This document shows, piece by piece, positions 10,422 to 21,595 of a stretch of 64,000 nt of DNA. The stretch is from NCBI GenBank assembly GCA_038380435.1, contig JAWZYU010000009.1, forward strand, positions 65,811,901-65,875,900, read 5' to 3'. The first letter of the stretch is position 1. Every line of letters starts with the position of its first letter. The notes under the pieces are model-generated. The model saw nothing but the letters and a program-made list of their open reading frames with translations. It had not been told where the DNA came from and made no database searches. The DNA is from Ryuthela nishihirai (taxonomy: Eukaryota > Arthropoda > Arachnida > Araneae > Heptathelidae). Both the position numbers and the translations under genes were made by a program.

Positions 10422-11470
10422 CCCTTCCAGGGTCCAGCCTGAAAAACTGAGCCAGAGGCCATGCTATTTTCTCATTATGCTCAGCAAAAATAAGTTAATT
10501 TTAGAACTTTTTTGCCAAATAGCTGATAAAAGGAATTGTTGTGTTATATGCCTATTAATCAGCATGTAATTCTGGATTTTTCTGAAAATTAAATATTAAA
10601 CAAAAAAGACAACTAATTTTATTTTAAGAGGGTTTTTTTTAGAGTGATGTAGTAAAAAAATGGATCTGGCAATGCAAAAAAAATTATTTTAATAAAACTA
10701 ATAGACAGAAATGATTATAAGGCACATAAATAGAAAGGCTATATCTAACGAAAAAATTAATTTTTACTTGAAACAAGAAAATTACTCTCATTTCGTAATT
10801 TTTTTTCTCAGTACCATACTTTGAAAAAAGTATGTGCTTTTTTTGGCTCCGAGCTAGTAGTACAAATACATGGCAACAATAGACTGGGAGCATGCCACAC
10901 TGCTTGCATGTTTGTCCACTTTCTATGGAACCATAGTCTGCGAGTCTATTGAAATAATGACCTCGTCCATCCCCACCTACACCCAAGACTCTGGAACCCT
11001 GGAACACCCTTCATGACAGTGGAAATAATTTTGTCTAATATCTCAAAATAGGCCCTAATGTTACCACATAGTGTCACTTCATTGAAGACAGTGCTGTCAT
11101 TGCTCCGAAAAGCTTCTGATTTTTCTCTTAAAAACTTTCAACATGCAAATAGTTTGAAGAATAAACTTTAAAATTTTATTGCTCAATGACAGAGAATTTT
11201 TAAGTTATTTTTAATTAATTTCTGAGCAAGGAGGTCCTTTTAATTGTGTATTTATGTTGTAGTTTAATAAAATATGAATGCATCAAATGAAAAAACAATA
11301 TTATTTTTCAAGCCTGAATTATATATTTTTATAAGTTATATGTAAGAAAATTTTAAAGTGGCAATTTTTATTTTTTTTAAATCGATTTTTTTTTGTACTA
11401 AAATCATAAACATGCATACTCTCATTATGGATTCTTTGAACATAAACAGACAACATGGACACTGGAAGGG
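10422..11470. mobile_element. piggyBac-type non-autonomous element B
   Basis: A 1,049-bp element with CCCTTCCAGGGTCCAGCC at the left and GGACACTGGAAGGG at the right, flanked by TTAA on both sides (10418-10421, 11471-11474). The ends resemble element A, with the same AT-rich stretches (about 10480-10700 and 11260-11400), but the middle is different and shorter. No coding remnant is recognised. Confidence 0.83.
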
Positions 11471-11474
11471 TTAA

Positions 11475-11859
11475 TGGTTGAATTGTAATCAGAAATCAGA
11501 GTGGAAATTCAATGTTGAGGCAGCATTTACTTCAAACACTTCGTCAATACTAGGAGATGGTATCATAATCTGTTTCATGGAAGTTATACCTTTTGAGGGG
11601 TTGAGAAGCCTTAATTTGAGAAGTAAAATTGAAAAGTGTTGGAATGTGTGGTGGGTTGCCACTCTGTGAAAACAGGTCAAATGGTTCATTGTTGAAGGCA
11701 AAAAGGTTTATTTATTTCTCACTATACCTTAAATATATTACATAATTATTCAAAAATGTCCTTTTCTTTACATGGGTGGAAAATGCACACCACTGACATT
11801 TATAGTTAATTTACACGAGGGCTTATGTCCTCCAGTGTATCTTGGTTTCAAAATACCAC
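11475..11859. other. Intron 1 sequence beside the hAT relic
   Basis: No feature recognised. The right half may be 3' UTR of the minus-strand hAT relic that follows. Confidence 0.4.
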
Positions 11860-13400
11860 ACACCACATGCAGAGTGGAGGGATTCATTGATGACCGCAAC
11901 TTCCTTTTTATTAGATTAATTTGACTAAAACCTCATTCACATGATGAAGTACTTGCTGCCTTGTCTTTTGATCAAATGAAAAAACAATAAAATGGTTACA
12001 ATTTCAAACAGTTTTGAGAGGAATGGAAATCTCTCCTTATTACTCACTGTTCTTTCAAGAAGGTCTTGTATTTTTAAATGCTTCCCCACAACTTTGAACT
12101 CATACCACTCTTTCATCAAATTTATTGAAACTGTTATTTTCATTGTTATCAAAATATTTGCTAAAATGTTTCCCCAAAATCTTTCAGATCTTCAGGCCAG
12201 GTAAATGTATCAAATACTGAGAGAGCTGTAGTAATTTATGATTCATTTTCACTAAATCTTTTTATCAAACACTTTATTCCTTCATCTGTTGGTCTTTTTC
12301 ATTCAGCATTTGAATAGCTCTCTGCAAGCATTAGCTGACTACGTTTGTATACACCTATACTATTTTCATTAATAAAAATTTTCTTTCAAAATATTGTGGA
12401 GCTTTTCTCATTTCTTTCATGGCATTCAAGGTACTATCCACATGGTATTTTGTTTGAGTAACAGATTTTGCTTTTGAAAAATTAGTGACAGTTGCTTGAA
12501 TAAAGTTAAAAAATTTAAGAGAAAAAATTGATTCTTGTTGCAAAGAAGTATGTCTTCATTTTCTTTAACAAGCCTTATAATGTTGCAGCATCATTCCCTT
12601 TTCCATTGCCTATTTCCTTCAAATGCATTAACACTGCAGAGTAATTATTAACAAGTGTAGTTAGTGCTCCCACTCTTATTATAGACACCCACCTTACTGA
12701 ATGCAGATATTTGATGTTGAGGATTTTTGTAACATGGCTGCTACTCTTTTCCCAGTTCTTTCAGTCTCTGGTGGATTTTGATAAAAAAAAATATATATAT
12801 GTAATTTTTTTTACCACTGTTTCAATTTTAGAAACAAAATGAACATTTTTAATAGAATTTAAAACAGCCAGATTCAACTTATGTGTAATGCAGTGTGTAA
12901 ATATAAGATCTGGCATATCTCCATTCAATATTGGCCCTAGCCCATTAATTTTTCTTAGCATGTTCCAAAGCCTACTAACTAATTACCAGTGTTCCACTAC
13001 AAGAATAACTTGTTCATTTCACTCCGTATCAAAGAACCTGCAGCTGTTGAGTTTTGGAGAGGAATTATGGAAACATCTTTCTCTACTGGAATCTTTGACT
13101 TCCTTAACTAATTCTTGTTTAATTATCCTCGACTAATTCTTGTTTAATTACATCAGCAGTAACACATAAATCGTTGCTCTTCTACTACTTGCCCTGGACC
13201 TGTATCTACATTATGCTTATTTAGTACAGCTATCAAGTTTTTGAAGTCAGTAAATGGTATTAAATTTCGTTATATAATAGGCAGTATTAAAAAGGTACTT
13301 GAGGTGTTCTGATGTTTTAGAATCCATCTTTCTTTGACAGACACCTAAAGGTGTGTTTTCCAAGTGATTTCTGGCCAAGTCTATGTCACAGCATTTTTTG
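11860..13400 (-). pseudogene. hAT-family transposase relic
   Basis: Reading the minus strand gives scattered but ordered hAT transposase pieces: KMDSKTSEHLKYLFNTAYY near 13330-13270, THCITHKLNLAVLNSIKNVH (12903-12844), VDSTLNAMKEMRKAPQYF near 12450-12390, and the C-terminal dimerisation segment FSQINLIKRKLRSSMNESL near 11920-11870. The last matches the usual CERGFS.LN.IK.KLR motif. Many stops and frameshifts separate the pieces, so it is dead. The terminal repeats were not identified. Confidence 0.75.
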
Positions 13401-13420
13401 TCAGAATTGGATGCCTCATT

Positions 13421-13465
13421 GATCAGTAGCCGAGCATGCTAACCACTCAGCCACAGGATGGCACA
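13421..13465 (-). mobile_element. SINE family 2 head fragment
   Basis: The complement of the SINE 2 head: GATCAGTAGCCGAGCATGCT then AACCACTCAGCCA. Only the box A half is present. Confidence 0.65.
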
Positions 13466-13479
13466 ACTTAAAATCTTAA

Positions 13480-14016
13480 TCTTCTGTTCCTTAAATTTAA
13501 AATGTTGCTTTTCTCACACCCCTATGGAAAAAGTAGCAAATTTTTGCTATCAGTGGAATATCTCAATATTCTGCCACTGAAATTTTAAATTTCTACCATA
13601 AACAGATCACTTTTAACATTTGTTAAAATTTACAGTTTTTTTCACGTTTAGTAATCTTTAATGATATAAATTAAACAGCCTAAGGATTTGAAAATGCTAA
13701 TTATATTTCATTAGTAACAATCCAATTTAAAAAAAAGTTTTCCAATTGTCTCTTGAAAAAAAAAAAGCTATGTTTTCCATCCACCTTGGGCATAAAGAGT
13801 CAACTCATTGCTGCCAATAGAAACTTTATGACTTTCACATTCCACCACCAAAATTTCCAGCGTAATGCTTCATTTGCAATATTTGTTAAAAACTTTGGAA
13901 TTTTCAACTTTTCTACCATTAGAGGATGTAATTATAGCTATAGGAAAGTTGTGAAAGAATGAATCATAATATTTCATCAATACCTATCAAATACAAAAGG
14001 AATTTTTTACTTATCT
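13480..14016. repeat. ~280-bp repeat units, left half of a split array
   Basis: One clear unit (about 13736-14016) and a partial, more diverged one before it. Shared landmarks are AGTCAACTCATTGCTG, TTGGAATTTTCAACTTTT and CATAATATTTCATCAATACC. The same units continue at 18720-19290, on the far side of a LINE, so the LINE inserted into the array. The array probably belongs to a larger element ending at 19462. Confidence 0.75.
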
Positions 14017-14460
14017 CTCATCATTATCCTGAAGCAGTTGTGGAGGTTCAACCAGATTGTGCAATTTAGTTCTACAAACATATGTCCTGAGCTACATCTG
14101 CTGTATCTGGCCACTGTAGACCACTGTAGACCAAACATGGCTAAATCAATAGAATCTCTCTGCACAATATGCTACTCAAAGGATTTTGCCGACTCCTTGG
14201 CCTAACCTCATCATTAGTTACAAAGTTATACCACCTAATGCCCAAGATACTGTGTAAGCATCTAGTTTCCTGTTATCTTGTTTACACAGCATCCAAGTTT
14301 CACTACCATAGCTAACCCTAGAAAGAACCAAACTATGATATAGTCCAATTTTTGTCTTTAGGTGTATAGGTCTATTTCTCCACACTATCCATAGATTCTT
14401 GGTAGTCTTCTGTTCATAGATTTATTAATTCATAGATTATATATCTAGATTATATAATCT

Positions 14461-14851
14461 GGATGGGCGGGGGTGGCTCAGTCGATAGCGCGCCAGGCTC
14501 GTAATCTGTAGTTCCCAGGTTCGAGTCCCAGCTGGGTAAGCATTGAGATTTATCTCGGCAAAATTCCCCGTCCTGCCCACAGTCAGTAGGGGACACCGAT
14601 GGGCTTGGAAAGGCCGCCGTCCGTCGGATGGGACGGTAAGCCATGGCCCCGTCTGCGGGAGAGCCATACCCTGTGCACGTTAAAGAACATGCTGGATGGC
14701 CTTTACGAGAGGTTACCATCTGTCTCCCAACAGCTGTTCCAGAGGGTCCCCTCCCCCAACCTTCTCTGAGCCTTCAGGGTCCTTGTGACCTGGCCATTTA
14801 GCCCATTGTGTGCAAAAAAAGTGCCGCTCAGAGGTAAAACAATCCAATCCA
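14461..14851 (+). mobile_element. SINE family 1, copy D
   Basis: The best-preserved head of the family: GGGGGTGGCTCAGTCGATAG (box A) and GGTTCGAGTCCC (box B). The core has GTCCGTCGGATGGGACGG and GTGCACGTTAAAGAACATGC; the tail ends in AATCC repeats. An ATATAATCT target duplication flanks it (up to 14460, and 14852-14860). It sits inside LINE copy 2. Confidence 0.9.
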
Positions 14852-15181
14852 ATATAATCTAGATTAATATAATATAGATTATATATCATCATAGAGTCTT
14901 GCTAGTCTTCTGTTTACTTCATGTTGCACATCATGTTTTTGTTACATAGCTGTGAAGATAACTGAACTGAGACACTTCCTCAAGAGTGCAACCATTCAGA
15001 TTAACTGAACCACAATCTGCCTGACCAATTTTCAATGCTTTAGTTTTCTCTCTGTTTTTCACCAAACCTACTCTACTACCAGTTTCATCAGTAGTTGAGA
15101 TGAACTAATGAAAGTTCATCTCAACAATATTTTTTTTTTGCAAAAGGGCCAAATCAGCAGCATAATCTAAATCAGAAATTT

Positions 15182-15892
15182 TCAGATCAGATGCCATTTA
15201 AGATCAGACCATTTAAGCCCAAAATATCCCCCTTGCATAGAATTCTGCATAACATAATCAATAATCAAACTAAAGAGAAAAGGAGACAAAATGCACCCTT
15301 GTCGAACACCAGAAGCAATGCTAAACCAATTGTTATAAGCCTTACCAACACTCACACATGACTCAGTGTTATTATAGAGAGCCTTCATTATATTAATTAA
15401 GTTGTCTGGTATGGCATATGATCTCACAATCAACCACAAATTACGACAATCAACAGAGTCGAAAGTCTTTCTGAAATTAACAAAGCTAGCAACCAAAGGT
15501 TTCTGAAACTCTAAACATTTCTCAAGTATCTGCTTAAGTGAAAATATCTGATCTACACATCCCCTACCACTTCTGAATCCACATTGCTCTTCATGCAATT
15601 GACTGTCAACCAGATTCTTAATTCTGTTAAACACAATCATGCAAAGAACTTTTCCTGGAACAGAGAGTAGGCTGATACCCCTGTAGTTATCACAAGAACT
15701 GCGATCGCCTTTTTTGAAAATAGGAATAATAATAGCTCTGGTAAAATCCTTAGAAACCATGCCTTTATCATAAAAGATATTCAAAATTTTAGTCAGCCTT
15801 ATGGTAACAGAAACATATCCATCTCTAAACATTCCTATAATAATTTCATCTACCACTGGCGATTTATGTAGATTAAGTTTAGATATAGCCAA
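15182..15892 (-). pseudogene. Reverse transcriptase segment of LINE copy 2
   Basis: An open stretch of 236 codons covering the RT N-terminal part and fingers/palm: KLNLHKSPVVDEI, FTRAIIIPIFKKGD, YRGISLLSVPGKVLCMIVFN, QCGFRSGRGCVDQIFSL, VNFRKTFDSVD and SGVRQGCILSPFLFSL. It stops before the YADD box because the following sequence is rearranged (a short inverted block near 15080-15140 and a frameshift). All the RT landmarks before that are intact. Confidence 0.85.
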
Positions 15893-16057
15893 AATAACTC
15901 AGACTGTACCATCGTTAAAAACAATGGGCATAGACTAACCACGTTGTTTAGAACATCACTGAAGTGCTCAGCTCACCTAGCCATGACAGAATTTTTACCT
16001 TCTATAACCTTACCTTGTTTATCCTTCAATCCCTGTGTAACTGTTTGTTTTCTAACA

Positions 16058-16751
16058 TGTGATGATCCACCCATTCACTTTTACTTTATTTACGTTATAT
16101 TTATCATTTTGGGGAGTGGCAAGCAGCTGCTTGAGGGGGTATTTATTTATTTTTTTTTAAAGGATTTGCGCATGCACAACTCCAGCTTTTGATTGACAGC
16201 CGCTAATGTGCATGTAAGGACACATTCCTTCTTGTGTCATAGCTAGCGCATGATCTTAAGTTTCTGAAAATATTTTTCCCAGTGTGCAACACACAAGTGT
16301 CAGTTGCACGGCACGTATACTAAATTATGTTAGGTCACGGAGTCATGTTGTAATGAGATAGCAGCAATGAGTCAGTAAGATGTTGTATAGAGTTATTAGT
16401 AGAGATGGAGTTAGATGTGAGCTTTTAGTTGCTCAGACTTTTGTATTCATCAATTTATATGGTAAGGCTTGAATTTTTTGGAAATAAACTTTGTTATGTG
16501 AAATATTTTGACTTTGCTATTTTTTCTCTTGAGCAATGATCATTGATTTTTTAAGATTTAACTTTAATAATTTGAAAATCTTTTAATTTTTTACTCACTA
16601 AGTAATGTCCATATACTTAGCGAATCCTCATTTAACTTTAATTGGCAAGTTAATATTGGCTGGTGCCCGATGCTATCTGGAAGTGTAGTTGAATTTGGAT
16701 CAGTCAAAAGGTCCAAAGAGAAGAAGTTTAAGAACCTTTTGGAGCATTACA
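16058..16751 (+). mobile_element. Solo LTR, copy 1
   Basis: A 694-bp insertion starting TGTGATGATCC and ending GAGCATTACA, so the ends are TGT...ACA. It carries GGAAATAAACTTTGTTATG, a likely polyadenylation signal. The LINE sequence resumes on the right after a degraded 4-bp duplication (AACA/ATCA, from ACCA). A second copy at 22575-23306 matches over most of its length. A SINE 2 tail fragment (16114-16150) sits in this copy only. I call it a solo LTR because there are no internal genes. A TGGTGCCCGATG motif near the 3' end resembles a primer site but lies inside the repeat. Confidence 0.75.
16114..16150 (+). mobile_element. SINE family 2 tail fragment in the solo LTR
   Basis: GTGGCAAGCAGCTGCTTGAG followed by a T/A-rich tail is the SINE 2 3' end, absent from the sister LTR at this position. 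It is a strongly 5'-truncated insertion. Confidence 0.7.
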
Positions 16752-17990
16752 ATCACACAAAACATTAACTATCTGGTACAGCTGTTGTGCTATCTAACTG
16801 CTTCCTTGGCTTTGTCAGCCAAGCCATCAATCCAAAGATTCTTATCAGCTGTTAACTGATCCTTTACACGTTTATTAAGCTCTTTGTAATGCTTTCTATT
16901 AGGACTAGTAGGGCATTGATTTAAGGATATTCCTGCACTTCTTTTTTTCAAAAGTAAGCTCTATTGTCTTATTATGCAAATAATTTTGCCTCTTCTGTTC
17001 CTTTTTTCTTAAAAGAGTAATAGTTTCAAGAAAAACCTGTTTAAGATGGTCCCATTCTGCCTCAACTTCAGTAGTAAGCAAACCATGACTATCGTAAGCC
17101 TGAGTAATAACTGATCATGGTAAGCTTTGGCTATAACTAGGTCTTTCAGAGCTTCAGTGTTAAAGGTAACTTTTTAAACTTTGGGACAACACTTCTTAAG
17201 TTTAAGTTGTAGGACACTTTTAACTAGGTCATTGTCACATCCGATTTCAGCTCCCCTATATTCCTAACATAGCAAGCCCATTTGCTTTTAATTAATATAT
17301 AATCAGACATGTTTTTATGTAGCCCTTCTGGTGAAACCCATATGTACTTATGAATATCATGGTATTTGTAATAAGTGTTAATTATTCTGAAACCATTAAG
17401 TTTAATTACCTGTAGGAGACATGCCCATTACCATTTCAACTACCAATACCAAAGGGATCTATCACCCTTCTCCAAAGGTTAGACTCAGTACCAACTTCAG
17501 CATTGAAGTCGCCTTAGAACAAGGGTAATATCTCCTTTACAGAATTCAAAATATCCTCAAATTGTCTATAAAATATATTTTTCTCATCCTCATCGCTGTC
17601 CTCAGTGGATAACAACAGATAACATTCAAGTCTGTAATGTGTGTTTTAAATTTATATGTAAGAAATCTTTCATTAATACACTTGTATCCTAGAAGAGCAT
17701 CACTAGCATGTTGAGAGAGCACTGCTGAGAAGCAAATCTATGGCTGGAAGATGCTTTTCATTTTCCCTCCCAGAAAGGAGAAATTTAATATTAATTTTAA
17801 GTATCTGACCTTTATTTGCCCATCTGGTCTCTTGCAAGCTGAGAATATATAGGTTATAACTATGGAATTCTTGTGTGAGGACATCCAGAGAATAATAGCT
17901 GTGCAGAGACCTCACATTCCAGTGAGCACATTAGTTGTGGAGAAAAAATAGTTAGTGGGATGTTTAAAGAAATTATGTTTATTGAGAGAG

Positions 17991-18177
17991 AAAAAAAGAT
18001 ATCCCCTCAAGCAGCTGCTTACCACAGAGATCTGACAGGAGACTGTCAGTTTATACGCCATAGCAGAAGGTCTGTGAGGTTGGCAGAACCTCAGCAGAAA
18101 AATGACGCGAACATACATGCCCTATCCTGGGCTTGAACCCAGGTCCCTTTGATTAGTAGCCAAAAGCGCTAAGCACC
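17991..18177 (-). mobile_element. SINE family 2 copy in LINE copy 2
   Basis: Complement of the family: CCCTCAAGCAGCTGCTTACC at the 3' tail side and GGGCTTGAACCCAGG (box B complement) near 18130. The LINE sequence TTATTGAGAGAG...CAATATCAAA is interrupted by it; the full sequence is present in copy 4. Confidence 0.85.
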
Positions 18178-18719
18178 TACAATATCAAAGAGTCCCCTAA
18201 TTGTAGCATGGGGCAAAAACCTGTTCCTCCACTACTAAAGGCTGAAGTCATCTACACTGGAAGACTTTCTCGACTGCAAGTTTGATGATGCCCATAGAAG
18301 CAAGAGTTTATGTATTTGTGATGGTCTCTAATCAAGATTATCCACAAACTGATAAAACATATCCTGTGACAAACACTGATAAAACATATCCTGTGGGCTT
18401 GTCAACCCACAAGCAGAAAACACAGCAGAAGCCCACCATAATCAAGTTCAGAGCCATTACTCCATTCAGGTTTGTATATATGGTCAACACTAGGATTCTG
18501 TGGTTTATCACTTGTCAGCAGGGTAGAAAAAAAAGAAAAGTAGCCACAGTAGTCCAGATCAGTAGGCCACACTGATCTGGCAGCCCTCCCCTTATGTTCC
18601 CTTCCACCAAATAGTATCTCTTTGGAAAGGAACTAATGGTTTGCACCATGTGAAGGCATCACCATAGGGGATTGGTGCATAACTCTTTTTCCAGTGAATG
18701 CCTAACTAAAATTTACAGA

Positions 18720-19290
18720 CCTTTCTAAAAACAACCAATTATCTCTTAAACCAAAAAAAGTGCATTCCCCCCTCCTCTGGGTTTAAGGGATTAAACCATT
18801 GCTGTGAATAGAAACTTCAAGGCCTTCACATTCTACCACTAAAAGTTCAAATTTCAAGCTTAAGTACACATCATTTGCAATATTCATTTAAAATTTTGGA
18901 ATTTTCAAAATTTTCCACCATTAGAGGGGAGCAACTATAGCTTTTGGGAGATTCAGAATGTGCAAATCATATTTTATCAATACATATTCAACACAAAAAG
19001 AATTTTTTATTTATCTCTACAAACAATTTTCTCTTAAAGCAAAAAAAATTGCATTTTGCCACCATTCTGGGTCTAAGGAGTCAATCCATTGTTGCTTTCA
19101 CATTACATCTCCAAAATTTCAAATTTCTAGCATAAATACATTGTTTGCAATATTCATTTGAAATATTGGAATTTTCAACTCTTTCCACCAGAGGGCACAA
19201 TTATAGCTATAAAGGTTCGAAAGTGAATCATAATATTTCATCAATACCTGTTGAACACGAAAAGAATATTTAATTTATCTCCATAAACAA
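18720..19290. repeat. ~280-bp repeat units, right half of a split array
   Basis: Two tandem units, about 18731-19019 and 19020-19285. Each has (A)TTCTCTTAAA-like starts, CCATTGCTG or CCATTGTTG, TTCAAATTTC, and TTTATCTC near the end. They match the unit at 13736-14016. Confidence 0.8.
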
Positions 19291-19329
19291 AGATTTTGAT
19301 GTCTACAGACAGACAACAAAGTGAAACTA

Positions 19330-19462
19330 TTATTCCAGTTTTTTTTTTTGAAAACGTGATAAAAATCAAAGTTTTTGTGTTATTCTAAAACAGACATAGA
19401 CAACTCCAGCCTCTCATTTCAGATTCCATCAACATGTATAATCGACTTGGACACTGGAAGGG
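19330..19462. mobile_element. Right end of a piggyBac-type element (D)
   Basis: The end TTGGACACTGGAAGGG followed by TTAA (19463-19466) matches the right ends of elements A and B. CTCATTTCAGATTC before it also matches. The left end was not found; the ~280-bp repeats may be its interior. Confidence 0.6.
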
Positions 19463-19466
19463 TTAA

Positions 19467-20520
19467 AAATTGTAAATGCTAGTTATACTTGCTGAAATCC
19501 TCGCCATTTAGCCCATTTGTTTGCTGATGTGGAAATTTAAATTTTATTATTATCTGGTTCCTGAACAGATAGAAATATTACAAATCATCAAAAAAAGAGG
19601 AAAATGCCATTGAATGCTACATTTACTAGTTGTGTGTGTGGACATTCACATGTGTGTTGTGTGGGCACCTGTTGGCAGCACTGCATGTGGGTTGACAGTC
19701 TTCGAAAGGACACATTCAGTGAAAGTGTGAAAAATTTCTTTTTGCTGTTTTTGACCCCCCTTTCCACAATCCAACATGCATTTCAATAGGTTTTTGGGTC
19801 TGTAGCCCACCTGACTCAAAGTATTTTTTTCTCTCATCTGATTATTATCTATCAGTCTTTTACATTATCAATCAGTTATTTCCATAGATATGAATACATG
19901 GTATACAGTTACATATACCCCTGAAATATTAGCATATATATATATAATGTTTTGGAAAAATAACCACCACAAGAATAAAGCACTCGCCATGGTGCTAGAT
20001 AACTAAAATTTTAAATTATACATTAGTTAAACATTAGCAACAGTAATGTGAACCAATAATCATTGTGATACGATGCTATAGTTAAAAATAATGACTTTTA
20101 TAATGATTAGTTTGTCATAACATAGTTTCAGTATTTTCTATGTCATCAACATATTTATGAAGATTTTTTGAATATGAATTTTTTCTAGGTGTTATAAATA
20201 TTAAGACTTTCACTTTGTCTTGTATTATAGTTTGTTACTAACAGTATTTGATCAGACCACTTTTTACTAACATTAATCAAGATACTAAAACAATTTTCTT
20301 AGTGGAAGAATGTTTAATACTTTATAATAAATTTCAATGCTATCATATTTTCTTTTCTCATAATTCATCGTATTACACAATTCTGTGTTACTATATGGCT
20401 TTTAACATTGGTGAAATACACGCCTCCCCATAACATAATTCTATATTTCAAGTAGGACCCAACAGCTATATAACAACTGTTTAGTAAAGTCCTGCCTGAT
20501 CATTACTTGTGAGTATTGTT
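19467..20520. other. Intron 1 sequence; fragment of the tRNA-like MITE
   Basis: AT-rich DNA. The stretch 19790-19840 (GGGTCTGTAGCCCACCTGAC then TCAAAG) looks like one arm of the foldback MITE at 9048-9239. Nothing else is recognised. Confidence 0.45.
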
Positions 20521-20614
20521 AAATGTAAATGTGGACTGTAAATGGTAGCTAGGTAGTCACTGAAAGGACTACCAAGCTACCAGAGGACGAACCCTATAGT
20601 CCACATTTGCATTT
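20521..20614. repeat. Compound hairpin
   Basis: An outer pair (AAATGTAAATGTGGACT at 20521-20537 with AGTCCACATTTGCATTT at about 20598-20614) encloses an inner pair (GGTAGCTAGGTAGTC at 20544-20558 with GACTACCAAGCTACC at 20567-20581). It lies just before the 5' end of LINE copy 3. It could be a small foldback element. Confidence 0.75.
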
Positions 20615-21007
20615 TACAGGTATGCACCAATCCCTTGTGCACTGAACTGGCCAGGCCTAGCACCTAAAGTCCAACTCCACCTCCTCATGGTGCAGATCGT
20701 TAGTACCTTTCAAAAGAGATTCTCTCTAAGGGAGGGCTGCAAGATCAGTGTGGCCTACTGATCTGGACTACTACTATGGCTTTTTTTTTCTACCCTGCTG
20801 AGGAGTGTCAACCACACAGGGTCTTGAAACTAACAATACTCTTTTAGGAAAAAAGGAGCAGAGGCAAAATTATTTCAGTGATAAGGCACTGAAACTTATT
20901 TTTGGAAGAAAGAACTGCATGAATGTCCTTGATCAACATCCTACTAGCCCTAATAGAAAGCATTACAGAGAGCTTAATAAATATGTAAAGGATCAGTTAG
21001 CTGTTGA

Positions 21008-21216
21008 CACCGTCCCATGCCTGAGTGGTTAGCACACTTGGCTACTGATCTAAGGGACCTGGGTTCAAGCCCCAGATAAGGCATTCGTGTCATTTTTTGC
21101 TGAAGTCCCACCATCCTCATAGACCATCTCTATGGTGAATAAACTGACAGGCTCCTGTGAGACCTCTGTGGCAAGCAGCTGCTTGAGGGGATATTTATTA
21201 TTATTTTTATTATAGC
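21008..21216 (+). mobile_element. SINE family 2 copy in LINE copy 3
   Basis: A good copy: CATGCCTGAGTGGTTAGCAC (box A), GGGTTCAAGCCCC (box B), GCAGCTGCTTGAGGGGATAT (tail), then T/A-rich repeats. The left flank TAGCTGTTGA and right flank TAGCTACTGA form the target duplication, both readable in the LINE. Confidence 0.87.
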
Positions 21217-21244
21217 TACTGATAAGAATCTTTGGCTTGATGGC

Positions 21245-21595
21245 TTGGATGACAAAGCTGAAGAAGCAGTTAGACAGCACAACAGCAGAGAGTTGTACCA
21301 GATAGTTAATGTTTTCTGTGCTAGAAAATGGACAGGTATACAGGGATTGAAGGATAAACAAGTTAAGGTTATAGAAAGTGAGGATTCTGTCATGGCTTGG
21401 TGGGATGGGCATTTCAGTGATGTTGTGAACAATGTGGTTTGTTCTACTCCAATTGTTTGTAATAGTGATAGATGCATTACTGGCTTTAATGTTGGCCCTA
21501 TATCACAGTCTGAAATTATTTTGGCTAAATCTAAAATTAAAGTACATAAATCTTCAGGGGTAGATGAAATTACTATTAAAATGCTTAGAGCTTGA
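21245..21595 (+). pseudogene. Linker/RT start of LINE copy 3
   Basis: An open stretch of 116 codons: DKAEEAVRQHNSRELYQIVN, WDGHFSDVVNN, then KSKIKVHKSSGVDEITIKML. It matches the region between endonuclease and RT in copy 4. A TGA follows immediately, where copy 4 has Gly (AGN). Confidence 0.8.

Larger units (their letters stand above)
14017..18690 (-). mobile_element. RTE-like LINE relic, copy 2 (carries three insertions)
   Basis: Minus-strand copy running from the 5' UTR (about 18690) to the 3' end (about 14017, complement of CAGGATAATGATGAG). Order on its own strand: 5' UTR, endonuclease (LQETRWANKGQILK near 17840), linker, RT, C-terminal region. Three elements interrupt it: a SINE 2 (about 17991-18177), a solo LTR (16058-16751) and a SINE 1 (14461-14851). 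The longest open part is the RT at 15182-15892. Confidence 0.85.

Noticed and set aside
13736..19290. CRISPR-like array
   Set aside because: Units are about 280 bp and diverged with no short direct repeats and unique spacers; this is animal DNA.
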